NCBI GenBank assembly: GCA_002407045.1
Contig: DHKB01000044.1
Coordinates: 1 to 49,830, forward strand
Direction of reading: 5' to 3'
Length of the DNA: 49,830 bases
DNA from: Candidatus Bruticola papionis
Lineage (GTDB): Bacteria; Vulcanimicrobiota; Xenobia; Xenobiales; Xenobiaceae
Both the position numbers and the translations under genes were made by a program. This document shows positions 24,322 through 32,692 of the stretch, one piece after another (positions within the stretch are counted from its first letter, which is position 1; each line of letters opens with the position of its first letter). Under the pieces are notes generated by a model. The model did not search any database. It saw nothing but the letters and a program-made list of their open reading frames with translations, and was not told the origin of the DNA.

Positions 24322-25464
24322 ATGGATCACAGATTAGAAAAACCGATAATTATTGTTGATGCAGCTAAAGCTTTTCCGGCTGAAGATTTACCCGGAGCGG
24401 TCTTGACCAATGAAGGCCTGAGCGACCTAATGGCCCAAGTGAAAGAAAATTTGCTTCACTCTTCAAATCCGCGAACTATAGAAATAAGTGATGTAGATTT
24501 TCCTTTCGATCGCATAGGTATACGCTCGCGCCGCATCTTAGATTGTCTGTTTGGAGTCTATGATATAGCCGCTGCCGCTTCCCAAAAGATTACTTTAAAA
24601 CGTCAAGATCTAGACAAGCTCAAACTTATTATTGTAGCTACCATTACTGCCGATAGGATCGTACCTTGTGTGGCAGCGTCCGTGCAAGATGCTCTGAAAC
24701 TTCCCAATAACGTGCAAGTTTTTGATGTGCGCGTAGGTTGCAGCGGCTATGTGTCAGCTTTAGAAATAGCTTCGCGCATGATGCAAAGTTACGAACCAGG
24801 TTCTTTGGCTTTGGTTATAGGCGCCGATTGTATGAGCCGTGTAGTTGACGCTTCCGATCGCTCTACCTGCGTTATTTTCGGAGATGGCGGCGGCGCAGTG
24901 CTTTTAGGCACAGCCGACAAAGAGAATCGTCAATTGAATCCAGTAGCTACTTACGAAAATCCTTGGCAACTTATTTCAGCCGAAAGTTATACTGACGGTT
25001 CTAAAGGCGAATTTATCACCATTGGCAACGAAGGTAAGCAAGATCAAGCTATTTACCGTTTTGTTGCTCGCGAAGGTAAAATTGGTGTAGAGCCAGACGA
25101 ACTCAGCAAAATGACCGTCTTTATGGATGGACGCTCCGTTTATAAAGATATGGTGCGCTTAGTGCCGCGCAAGATTGTTGAACATTTGCAAAAGCACTCT
25201 TTAACTGTCGATGATGTGGATCTATTTTTGTTCCATCAAGCCAACGCCAGAATGATCGAAGCTATAGGCAAACGCCTTAATATTCCGGAGCGTAAAATTC
25301 ATAACAACATTGAATCCTTGGGTAATACTACTAATGGATGTATCCCCAGCTTGCTAGCCAACGAGGTAAAGCGCAACAATTTGCAAGCCAAAAGAGCTCT
25401 TATTGTAGCTTTCGGTACAGGATATTCTCTTAGCATTACTTATTTGGAGCGTTCCAATCTTTAA
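24322..25464 (+). CDS. 3-oxoacyl-ACP synthase III (FabH) family protein
   Basis: 380 residues, thiolase fold, KAS III branch. The catalytic triad is present: Cys140 (VGCSGYVSAL), His305 (FHQANARMI) and Asn335 (GNTTNG). In FabH this starts fatty-acid chains from acetyl-CoA and malonyl-ACP. It is some 60 residues longer than FabH, with an extended N-terminal part and an insertion near 200-260, and GNTTNGCIP replaces the usual GNTSAASIP, so a specialised KAS III-like enzyme is possible. It stands alone with a MazG-like gene, away from other fatty-acid genes. No strong ribosome site precedes the ATG. Confidence 0.85.
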   Translation: MDHRLEKPIIIVDAAKAFPAEDLPGAVLTNEGLSDLMAQVKENLLHSSNPRTIEISDVDFPFDRIGIRSRRILDCLFGVYDIAAAASQKITLKRQDLDKLKLIIVATITADRIVPCVAASVQDALKLPNNVQVFDVRVGCSGYVSALEIASRMMQSYEPGSLALVIGADCMSRVVDASDRSTCVIFGDGGGAVLLGTADKENRQLNPVATYENPWQLISAESYTDGSKGEFITIGNEGKQDQAIYRFVAREGKIGVEPDELSKMTVFMDGRSVYKDMVRLVPRKIVEHLQKHSLTVDDVDLFLFHQANARMIEAIGKRLNIPERKIHNNIESLGNTTNGCIPSLLANEVKRNNLQAKRALIVAFGTGYSLSITYLERSNL

Positions 25465-25492
25465 AAAAGTCCATAAAGGTTAAAGTAAAACA

Positions 25493-25795
25493 ATGAGCGA
25501 TCTTTCTTTCAAAGAATTCCAAGAATTTATTCGCCGTAAATATTACAATCACGATAGTGAACGTGGTATAGATGGCACTTTCATGTGGTTTATGGAAGAA
25601 GTTGGCGAACTGGCTTCAGCTTTGAGGACTTGCCAAAGTTCCCAAGCTACTGTTGAAGATAGACAAAATTTGGAAGAAGAATTTGCCGATGTAGTCGGTT
25701 GGCTGTCTACTTTAGCTAATATGAATGGTATAGATTTGGAAACGGCTGTACGCAATAAATATGTTGTCCACCCTAAAAGTGGCTTCAAAAGCTAA
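25493..25795 (+). CDS. MazG-like nucleotide pyrophosphohydrolase
   Basis: 100 residues forming a single MazG/all-alpha NTP-PPase domain. The metal-binding motif is EEVGELASAL (about 35-44) with EEEFADVVGWL (about 63-73). Such enzymes hydrolyse NTPs or dNTPs to monophosphates, cleaning nucleotide pools. The single-domain length fits the MazG-like small group. It lies 28 bases after the FabH-like gene and ends at a bidirectional terminator. Confidence 0.88.
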   Translation: MSDLSFKEFQEFIRRKYYNHDSERGIDGTFMWFMEEVGELASALRTCQSSQATVEDRQNLEEEFADVVGWLSTLANMNGIDLETAVRNKYVVHPKSGFKS

Positions 25796-25814
25796 AAGTT
25801 ATAGTAACTTCTAA

Positions 25815-25862
25815 AAAATATCCCCTCGACAACCTTTGATGTGACTGTGAGGGGATATTTTC
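25815..25862. terminator. Bidirectional intrinsic terminator
   Basis: AAAATATCCCCTC (25815-25827) pairs exactly with GAGGGGATATTTT (25849-25861), serving the convergent MazG-like and HIT genes. Confidence 0.9.
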
Positions 25863-25879
25863 TTAGGCAAGCGTTATAT

Positions 25880-26437
25880 TTAGTCGGCCTCAGATGGAGT
25901 AGAAACAGAAGAAATAGGAGCTTTTTTCTCCTCTTCAGTCAGTTCTTGACGTCCTTTCATAAGCTCTTCCCAAGTTTCTTCCAAAGCTTGATTTATGACG
26001 CGAGAGCCACCAAAAACGCTCATAAAGTTGGTATCGCCATTCCAACGCGGTACAATGTGCAAATGCAAATGTTCAGCCATACCAGCTCCAGAGACGCGGC
26101 CGATATTCATGCCCACATTAAAACCTTCAGGATGGGCTGTCTTCTTGATAACAGCAATCCAAGTTTGGGCTATAGTCATCATTTCGCCGAGTTCTTCAGG
26201 CGTAAGTTCCATTATATTGCCACCATGACGATATGGTACAACCATAAGGTGGCAATTATTGTAGGGATACAAATTCATTAGGCAATAACAAGTCTTGCCT
26301 CGCTCTAAGACTAAATTATTTTTATCATCATCCTGAGCATGCTTTACGCATAAAAAACAATCTGGCTTACATTTAGGCTTGGGAGCTTTTATCATTTCCA
26401 TACGCCAAGGAGCCCACATTCTTTCCAATTCGCCCAT
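25880..26437 (-). CDS. HIT family hydrolase / Ap4A phosphorylase-like protein
   Basis: 185 residues. The histidine triad HLHLHIVPRW (about 124-133) is intact. The N-terminal ELERMWAPWRMEMI and CFLCVK Cys pair, plus NLYPYNNCHLMVVP, are typical of the HIT group that acts on dinucleoside polyphosphates or nucleotidyl conjugates in the cytoplasm. The last 25 residues are a charged, low-complexity extension. AAGGA lies 7 bases before the ATG. It is on the same strand as the unknown gene at 26537, with a hairpin between them. Confidence 0.9.
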   Translation of the reverse strand: MGELERMWAPWRMEMIKAPKPKCKPDCFLCVKHAQDDDKNNLVLERGKTCYCLMNLYPYNNCHLMVVPYRHGGNIMELTPEELGEMMTIAQTWIAVIKKTAHPEGFNVGMNIGRVSGAGMAEHLHLHIVPRWNGDTNFMSVFGGSRVINQALEETWEELMKGRQELTEEEKKAPISSVSTPSEAD

Positions 26438-26475
26438 AATTATTTCCTTACATTTTCTCCTAAAATAGAGTCAAC

Positions 26476-26512
26476 AAAGCGCTTGAGATGCACACTCATT
26501 CCCAAGCGCTTT
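26476..26512. terminator. Hairpin between the unknown gene and the HIT gene
   Basis: AAAGCGCTTG (26476-26485) pairs with CAAGCGCTTT (26503-26512). The tail on the minus strand is only moderately T-rich, so termination may be partial. Confidence 0.5.
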
Positions 26513-26536
26513 TAACCTAGAGCAAAAAAATAAAAA

Positions 26537-27373
26537 CTATACTACATTTAAGGTAAAACCAGTTTTAGAGTTGCGAGCTACCGTAGTAAAGACCATAAGC
26601 ATATCCAAAGTGTCGCGAAAAACTTCGCCAGCATTCAATTCTACAAAGCGCAACTCTCCGTCGGAACGAGGATCCTCTTTATCCCACTCAGGGTAACGAT
26701 CCATCAAAGCTTGGAAAGGCACATTTTCGCCCTCTTTGGTAACACCTCTAACACCTGAATCATCACGAACCAGCTTTTCATAAATATGTGATCCGCCTTC
26801 ATCAAAATTAGATTTTACAATAATGCCGTCAGTGCAAAGGTAAATTTGATAGCCTTCATTACCACTAATCATACAAGGCAAAATTTCGGCATTCCAGGGA
26901 TAAAAGCGAGGGCGCGAAGAGCCATCACCAAAGTATTCCATGACCGGTTCGTCATAGGCATAAAGTTGAGCTACTTTCCAATTGCTGGAGTTAAATACTT
27001 GCTCTATTTTTGCCAAATCGTCAGCCAATTCCACAGTTCTAGCTGCGTCAAAACTATTTTCGGCCTCTAAATTGATAGAAGCGCAAAGAGAATCTGGCAC
27101 TAAACAAGCTACAGCCTTAAGGAAAACTTCCAAGCCATAAATTAAGCTCTTACACCCTTCGCCACATTGCATAATATTGATGGAGCAATCAGCACAAGTA
27201 GCATCTACAGCCATATCGCCGTAAAGCATTTTTTTGTGGCGCATAGTCTCCCATTCAAAGCGCGGACGCCCGTCAGGAGCAAAGTCGGAAATTTTTTCCT
27301 GATAAGGCTTACAAGGACGAATCCTTACAGGAATGATATTTAATGCAATTTCATATACGGTATCATCAGCCAT
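26537..27373 (-). CDS. Unknown protein with a Cys cluster
   Basis: 278 residues of no recognised family. There is no signal peptide or membrane segment. A cysteine group near residues 58-72 (CADCSINIMQCGEGC) could bind metal; the rest is mixed alpha/beta and acidic. The ATG at 27373 gives the natural-looking N-terminus MADDTVYEIALN; in-frame starts at 27412 and 27418 add 13-15 residues without a better ribosome site. It is divergent from the vWA gene (27551), so the pair may share a control region. Confidence 0.6.
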   Translation of the reverse strand: MADDTVYEIALNIIPVRIRPCKPYQEKISDFAPDGRPRFEWETMRHKKMLYGDMAVDATCADCSINIMQCGEGCKSLIYGLEVFLKAVACLVPDSLCASINLEAENSFDAARTVELADDLAKIEQVFNSSNWKVAQLYAYDEPVMEYFGDGSSRPRFYPWNAEILPCMISGNEGYQIYLCTDGIIVKSNFDEGGSHIYEKLVRDDSGVRGVTKEGENVPFQALMDRYPEWDKEDPRSDGELRFVELNAGEVFRDTLDMLMVFTTVARNSKTGFTLNVV

Positions 27374-27550
27374 AATCGATCTATTTCTATTTTGAGCACA
27401 AACTTCCCCCATTACCACAATTTAGTCCAAGCTCAAAAAACAAACAAAAAAGCAAAAGGGCAGGAAGATTTCCCGATAAATTGAAAATCTGGTGATTAGT
27501 GTCGGCTCAAGTCGAAACAAAATAGCGATACTGTGAGGTTAGATTTACGG

Positions 27551-28114
27551 ATGGGTATATCTGCTTTAAATGCAAACAGCGGTCTGCAAATTTTCTTTTT
27601 AATTGATTGTTCTGATGGCGTAGCCGGAGAGATCAATAAAGTTGTTGAAGCGATAAATTCTATCGTGCCCGCTTTACAAAAAGCGAACTCCCTGTATCCC
27701 CGCATGAGAATGAAAGCTAGAGCTATGCGTTTCTCTACAGGAGCTTATTTTGTTTCCCCAGCGGCTATGGATATAGACCGTTTCAAGGTGAGTAACATTT
27801 TTGCCGGTGGCACTTGCGATATGGGCAAAGCTTTCGACACCCTTTACGATCAGATTAAGTATATAACTCCTGAAGGCGGCGGTGTCCCCCCTGTGCTCGT
27901 ACTTATTTCCAACGGCCATCCCACCGACGATTATAAAAGCAGTTTAGCCAAGTTAAAGACTTTAAAATCTTTCCAGCAAGCTATCCGCTGGAGTTATGCT
28001 ATAGGCCCCAATCCCGATAAGCAAATGCTTCTCGAGTTTGCTGGGTTGCAATCCAACGTCCGTGAATTGAGTAATATGGACGCTATTCCCCGTGCTTTCG
28101 AGCCCGGACGGTAA
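27551..28114 (+). CDS. TerY-like vWA domain protein with altered metal site
   Basis: 187 residues forming one von Willebrand A domain. The core is LQIFFLIDCSDGVAGEINKV, later GGTCDMGKAFDTL and VLVLISNGHPTDDY. In the TerY group these correspond to DxSxS, the Thr loop and SDGxPTD. Here the second Ser of DxSxS is Asp and the Asp of SDG is Asn, so the MIDAS site is partly lost. TerY proteins act with phosphatase and kinase partners in stress clusters; none is adjacent. The ATG at 27551 has GAGG 10 bases upstream; a GTG at 27533 is in frame. Rubredoxin follows 54 bases later. Confidence 0.8.
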   Translation: MGISALNANSGLQIFFLIDCSDGVAGEINKVVEAINSIVPALQKANSLYPRMRMKARAMRFSTGAYFVSPAAMDIDRFKVSNIFAGGTCDMGKAFDTLYDQIKYITPEGGGVPPVLVLISNGHPTDDYKSSLAKLKTLKSFQQAIRWSYAIGPNPDKQMLLEFAGLQSNVRELSNMDAIPRAFEPGR

Positions 28115-28168
28115 AGAATTAAATTTTTAGCGCCAAGCCGAGCGCTTTCCTTGGAGGTAACAATTTTT

Positions 28169-28327
28169 ATGAAGTATGTATGTGACGTATGTGGCTGGGA
28201 ATATGACGAAGAAGTCGGAGCTCCCGATTTGGGTATCGCTCCTGGAACAAAATTTGAAGATCTTCCTGACGATTTTGAGTGCCCTCTTTGTGGCGCGGGG
28301 AAAGATCAATTTTCACCAGTTGACTAA
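28169..28327 (+). CDS. Rubredoxin
   Basis: 52 residues. Two CxxC knuckles (VCDVCGWEYD and FECPLCGAGK) bind one iron. The spacing between them, the Asp-Glu-rich middle and the GTKFEDLPDDF block are classical rubredoxin. It carries one electron for alternative oxidases, superoxide reductase or rubrerythrin in anaerobes. GGAGG lies about 10 bases before the ATG. Next to the hydrogenase maturation genes it is separated from them by a terminator. Confidence 0.96.
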   Translation: MKYVCDVCGWEYDEEVGAPDLGIAPGTKFEDLPDDFECPLCGAGKDQFSPVD

Positions 28328-28352
28328 TTAAAAAAAGTGATCCACTATTTGC

Positions 28353-28391
28353 GAAGTTCGGTTGTGCTTACGACCGGACTTCTATTTTTAT
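28353..28391 (+). terminator. Intrinsic terminator after rubredoxin
   Basis: GAAGTTCGGTTGT pairs with ACGACCGGACTTC (one G-U and one A-C-type deviation), followed by TATTTTTATT. It separates rubredoxin from the hydrogenase maturation operon. Confidence 0.8.
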
Positions 28392-28424
28392 TCCTAGATA
28401 TGAGCTAGGTAGAAAGAAGGAAAT

Positions 28425-28667
28425 ATGGTAAACAATCGTTTAGCTATAGTTTCCGTAATAGTGGGTCAACTATCCCCTATTGACAAGCTTAATGCTCTAC
28501 TTCACCAATATAGTGAATATATCATTGGCCGAATGGGATTGCCACAAAGATCCAGGGGTATCAATTTGATAAGTATCGCTATGGATGCTCCCAATGATGC
28601 CATAAATGCTCTTTCCGGCAAGATAGGCCGTTTAATAGACACTAAAGTTAAAGTACTTTACGCTTAA
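28425..28667 (+). CDS. TM1266-family small protein (iron-only hydrogenase system)
   Basis: 80 residues. It matches the TM1266 family, small ACT-like proteins always found near hydE/hydF/hydG and annotated as putative regulators of the [FeFe]-hydrogenase system: a ferredoxin-like strand IVSVIVGQLSPIDKLN, then HQYSEYIIGRMGLPQRSRGINLI... with IGRLIDTKVKVLYA closing the sheet. AGAAGG is 6 bases before the ATG. It leads the hyd operon, 28 bases before hydE. Confidence 0.88.
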   Translation: MVNNRLAIVSVIVGQLSPIDKLNALLHQYSEYIIGRMGLPQRSRGINLISIAMDAPNDAINALSGKIGRLIDTKVKVLYA

Positions 28668-28695
28668 TTCTTTGGTGAGGTTACTGTTTTACTAA

Positions 28696-29775
28696 ATGAT
28701 AACAAATTTACCACTTAAAAAAGCTGAAGCTTTAGTCGAAAAGATTTTACAACCTACTCCGCAGCAACTAAGTCAAGCTGAATGGTCTTGTCTTTTACAA
28801 GCAGCGGGAGAGAATAAAGATTTAGCTACGACTATACGCCAAAAGGCTTCTGCGCTTAGAGACAAACACTTTGGTAAAGCTGTGTACTTGCGCGGTTTGA
28901 TCGAAGTTTCCAATATTTGCGCCAAAGACTGCTTTTACTGTGGTATTCGCCGCTCTAATAGCAAAGTCAAACGTTACCGTTTGAGTAAAGAGGAAATTTT
29001 GGCTTGTTGCTCTCAAGGCGAGAGGTTGAACTTGCATACCTTTGTCTTGCAAAGTGGAGAGGATGCGTCTTTAACTGATAGCTATTTAGTAGATTTAATT
29101 AAAGAAATTAAAGCTCGCCACCCGCAATGTGCTGTGACTCTATCTTTGGGAGAACGTTCTGCTCAAAGTTATCAAAAACTTTTTGAAGCTGGAGCGGATC
29201 GCTATTTGTTGCGCCATGAAGCTGCCTCAGCCGAACTTTTTGCTAAGCTTAAACCAGCTGAATCTTCTTTGGCTAACCGCATGCGTTGCTTACAAGATCT
29301 TAAAGCTATCGGCTATCAAGTTGGCTGTGGCTTTATGGTAGGAGCTCCTTATCAAACTTGGCAAGATCTGGCTGCCGATTTCTGCTTTATTCAACAATTT
29401 AAGCCTCATATGGTAGGAATTGGCCCTTTCATTCCCCATAAAGATACGCCTTTTGCCAACTTTTCAGCCGGTTCCCTGGATACGACTTTAAATTGTTTGG
29501 CTCTTTTGCGTTTATCGCTGCCGAAAGTGCTTTTGCCTTCTACTACCGCTTTAGCTACTCTTTCTCCTCAAGGAAGAATATTAGGTATGAATTGCGGATG
29601 CAACGTAGTAATGCCTAACCTTTCTCCTTTACAACACCGCAGTGATTACACACTTTACGATAATAAAGCTTTCCTCAATACAGAATCAGCTGAGGGAGTA
29701 TCCAAACTATCTCAAGAGTTAGAGCGCTTTGGCTACTTCATAGACTATTCCCGAGGGGACGCCCAGCCGCAGTAA
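28696..29775 (+). CDS. hydE: [FeFe]-hydrogenase maturase HydE
   Basis: 359 residues, radical SAM. The cluster motif is C75-AKD-C79-FY-C82 (CAKDCFYCGIRR), followed by SNSKVKRYRLSKEEIL. HydE makes part of the dithiomethylamine-bearing H-cluster subassembly from HydG's product. The lack of the second cluster's extra C-terminal Cys set is usual for many HydE. It sits between the TM1266-type gene and hydG, 80 bases before the latter. Confidence 0.95.
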   Translation: MITNLPLKKAEALVEKILQPTPQQLSQAEWSCLLQAAGENKDLATTIRQKASALRDKHFGKAVYLRGLIEVSNICAKDCFYCGIRRSNSKVKRYRLSKEEILACCSQGERLNLHTFVLQSGEDASLTDSYLVDLIKEIKARHPQCAVTLSLGERSAQSYQKLFEAGADRYLLRHEAASAELFAKLKPAESSLANRMRCLQDLKAIGYQVGCGFMVGAPYQTWQDLAADFCFIQQFKPHMVGIGPFIPHKDTPFANFSAGSLDTTLNCLALLRLSLPKVLLPSTTALATLSPQGRILGMNCGCNVVMPNLSPLQHRSDYTLYDNKAFLNTESAEGVSKLSQELERFGYFIDYSRGDAQPQ

Positions 29776-29856
29776 GTATCTCTTTTTTACGATTAAAAAA
29801 TTAAACGAGCTACTGATGAGAAAGTTATTTTAACTAACTCAAAAGAGAGGTTTTAT

Positions 29857-31275
29857 ATGTACGATCCCAAATCTCGTCGGGCCCATGAGTTTATAGCCCA
29901 CGAAGAGGTGTTGGCTTCTTTAGAATACGCCGAAGCCAATAAAAATAATCGCGCTCTTATTAAAGATATTCTGTCTAAAGCCAAAGAATGTCATGGTTTA
30001 AATCACCGTGAAGCTTCTGTACTTTTAGCTTGCCAAGATCCTGAAATTGAAGCTGAAATTTTCACTTTAGCTGAGCAAATCAAAAAAGACTTTTACGGCA
30101 ACCGCATTGTCATTTTTGCTCCTTTGTACTTATCTAATTATTGTGTCAACGGTTGCGTATATTGTCCTTACCATTTAAGAAATAAGCACATCGCCCGTAA
30201 AAAACTCACCCAAGAAGATATTGTGCGCGAAGTTACCGCCTTACAAGATATGGGCCACAAGCGCTTGGCTTTAGAAGCTGGCGAAGATCCAGTGCACAAT
30301 CCGCTGGAATATATTTTAGAATGTATCCAAACAATTTATGGTATAAAGCATAAAAATGGTGCCATTCGTCGAGTCAATGTTAATATTGCAGCCACAACTG
30401 TTGACAATTATCGACGCTTAAAAGATGCTGGCATTGGTACTTATATTTTATTCCAAGAGACTTACAATAAAGCCAGTTATGAGACTTTGCACCCTACTGG
30501 CCCTAAGCACAATTACGCTTACCATACTGAAGCTATGGATAGAGCCATGGAAGGCGGTATTGATGATGTGGGTTTAGGCGTTCTTTTTGGCTTAGAGGGC
30601 TACCGTTACGAATTTGCCGCCCAACTTATGCACGCTGAACACTTAGAAGCCGTTTTTGGCGTAGGCCCTCATACTATTAGTATGCCGCGTATAAAACATG
30701 CCGACGATATAGATCCTAATGCTTTCCAACATGGAATTAGCGACGAAGTATTTGCTAAAATTTGCGCTTGCATTCGTATAGCTGTCCCCTACACTGGCAT
30801 GATCATTTCTACTAGAGAAAGTCAAAAAGTGAGAGAACGCTTACTTCATTTAGGTATATCGCAAATTAGCGGTGCTTCTCGCACTAGTGTGGGCGGTTAT
30901 GCAAAAGAAGAAAAAGCCGAGGATAACTCTGCTCAATTTGATGTTAGCGATCAGCGCAGCTTGGACGAAATAGTACGCTGGCTTATGGAATTGGGCTACG
31001 TCCCTAGCTTCTGCACAGCTTGCTATCGCGAAGGGCGTACCGGCGATCGCTTTATGGAATTGTGCAAAAAGAAGCAAATCTTAAATTGCTGCCATCCTAA
31101 TGCTTTACTGACCTTGGAAGAGTATTTGCAAGATTACGCTTCACCTGAAACTAAGCTTTTAGGTGAAAAGATGATTCAAGAGCAATTGCCTCTTATCCCT
31201 AAAGATAAAGTGCGTCAAATTACTGCCGAGCGCTTAGAGCAAATAGTTCAAGGGCAGCGTGACTTCCGCTTCTAA
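29857..31275 (+). CDS. hydG: [FeFe]-hydrogenase maturase HydG
   Basis: 472 residues, ThiH/HydG radical SAM. The SAM cluster is C96-VNG-C100-VY-C103 (NYCVNGCVYCPYH). The C-terminal CTACYREGRTGDRFMEL binds the second, auxiliary cluster, which separates HydG from ThiH. HydG splits tyrosine to give CO and cyanide ligands. AGAGAGG is 7 bases before the ATG. It is between hydE and hydF. Confidence 0.96.
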   Translation: MYDPKSRRAHEFIAHEEVLASLEYAEANKNNRALIKDILSKAKECHGLNHREASVLLACQDPEIEAEIFTLAEQIKKDFYGNRIVIFAPLYLSNYCVNGCVYCPYHLRNKHIARKKLTQEDIVREVTALQDMGHKRLALEAGEDPVHNPLEYILECIQTIYGIKHKNGAIRRVNVNIAATTVDNYRRLKDAGIGTYILFQETYNKASYETLHPTGPKHNYAYHTEAMDRAMEGGIDDVGLGVLFGLEGYRYEFAAQLMHAEHLEAVFGVGPHTISMPRIKHADDIDPNAFQHGISDEVFAKICACIRIAVPYTGMIISTRESQKVRERLLHLGISQISGASRTSVGGYAKEEKAEDNSAQFDVSDQRSLDEIVRWLMELGYVPSFCTACYREGRTGDRFMELCKKKQILNCCHPNALLTLEEYLQDYASPETKLLGEKMIQEQLPLIPKDKVRQITAERLEQIVQGQRDFRF

Positions 31276-31377
31276 CAACTAATAGCTCAGGCTGCCACTC
31301 TAGAATTAAGATTTAGTAGCCAAAACTAAGCTTAAATATAGGTGGCAGCCAATTTATTTCTTATTAGGAAGTTTTAC

Positions 31378-32628
31378 ATGCAAAATAATATACAAAATAA
31401 TCTAAATAGTACGCCTTCAGCGAATCGCGTTCATATTGGTTTTTTCGGTCGTCGCAACAGTGGTAAATCTTCTTTAATCAATGCTTTAAGTGGCCAAAAT
31501 GTATCTATAGTTTCCGAGCGAGCTGGCACAACTACCGATCCGGTAACAAAGCCTATGGAAATAAAAGGCTTAGGCCCTTGCGTGTTAATTGATACAGCCG
31601 GCTTTGATGACGATGAAGAGCTTCTGGGCGCCGAACGTGTAAAAAGAACAGTAGCAGCCGCTGAAAAAGTTGAACTAGCAATTATTTTAATTTCCGCTCA
31701 GCAAGTGGCGACAGATAATAATTTAGAACTTGAGCAACAATGGGCCAATAAACTTACTAAACAAGGTGCCAAACTGGTTTGGGTTTTAACTAAAGTTGAC
31801 GCTATTTCGGATGCTCAAATATTACAAGCAGAAAAGCAATTGGAGCAATTGGGCATTAAGGCTATTAAAGTTAGTATTTATCAGTCAGAAACTGTGCAAA
31901 AATTGCGCCAAACTGTAGTCAAAAATGCTCAAAGGCAAGAAGAACGCACAATTTTGGGCAATTTAGTCAAAGCCGGTGACCTAGTTGTTTTAGTTATGCC
32001 TCAAGATATACAAGCTCCGCAAGGGCGTCTTATCCTCCCCCAAGTCCAAACTATTCGCGAATTATTGGATCGCCAATGTATTATTGCTGCCACAACAACT
32101 AACAATTTAAGCAAAACCTTAGCTTCACTAAGCAAAGCTCCAGATTTAATTATTACCGATTCGCAAGCTTTCAAGCAAGTTTATAGTTTAAAGCCAAAAG
32201 AAAGCCGCTTAACTTCCTTTTCTATTTTGTTTGCTGCTTATAAGGGCGACTTAAACTATTATATGCAAGGTACGGATAAGTTAACCGAACTTGACGAAAA
32301 GGCCCACATTTTAATAGCCGAATGTTGTTCTCACGCACCCTTGCAAGAAGATATTGGTCGCGTAAAATTACCACGCTTATTGCGTCGCCATTTTGGCGAA
32401 AATCTCCATATAGATATTGTCAGTGGACAAGATTTTCCTCAAGATCTTACGCCTTACGACTTAATTATCCAATGCGGCGCCTGTATGTTTAACCGGCAAC
32501 ATGTCCTTTCACGCATTGCTAGAGCCAAAGAACAACACGTTCCCATGAGCAATTATGGCCTAGCTTTAGCCTATCTTAACGGTTTACCACTACACGAATG
32601 TGCTTTGCCCCAGCACAATGAGCGCTAA
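31378..32628 (+). CDS. hydF: [FeFe]-hydrogenase maturation GTPase HydF
   Basis: 416 residues: an Era-like GTPase domain (P-loop GRRNSGKSS, switch SERAGTTTDPV, DTAGFDDDE) followed by the scaffold domain with C-x-H (AECCSHAP) and C-x-x-C (QCGACMF) cluster ligands. HydF carries the di-iron precursor and delivers it to apo-hydrogenase. The ATG at 31378 has AGGAAG about 6 bases upstream; an in-frame start at 31342 has none. Last gene of the hyd operon; the hydrogenase itself is not in the window. Confidence 0.95.
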   Translation: MQNNIQNNLNSTPSANRVHIGFFGRRNSGKSSLINALSGQNVSIVSERAGTTTDPVTKPMEIKGLGPCVLIDTAGFDDDEELLGAERVKRTVAAAEKVELAIILISAQQVATDNNLELEQQWANKLTKQGAKLVWVLTKVDAISDAQILQAEKQLEQLGIKAIKVSIYQSETVQKLRQTVVKNAQRQEERTILGNLVKAGDLVVLVMPQDIQAPQGRLILPQVQTIRELLDRQCIIAATTTNNLSKTLASLSKAPDLIITDSQAFKQVYSLKPKESRLTSFSILFAAYKGDLNYYMQGTDKLTELDEKAHILIAECCSHAPLQEDIGRVKLPRLLRRHFGENLHIDIVSGQDFPQDLTPYDLIIQCGACMFNRQHVLSRIARAKEQHVPMSNYGLALAYLNGLPLHECALPQHNER

Positions 32629-32668
32629 AAAAAATCCCGAACAAGAAATTTCTGTTCGGGATTTTTTT
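32627..32668. terminator. Bidirectional intrinsic terminator
   Basis: AAATCCCGAACA pairs with TGTTCGGGATTT, with A- and T-runs on either side. Lies between convergent hydF and the SMI1/KNR4 gene. Confidence 0.93.
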
Positions 32669-32692
32669 ATCGAGTGATGGATAACGCCTTAA

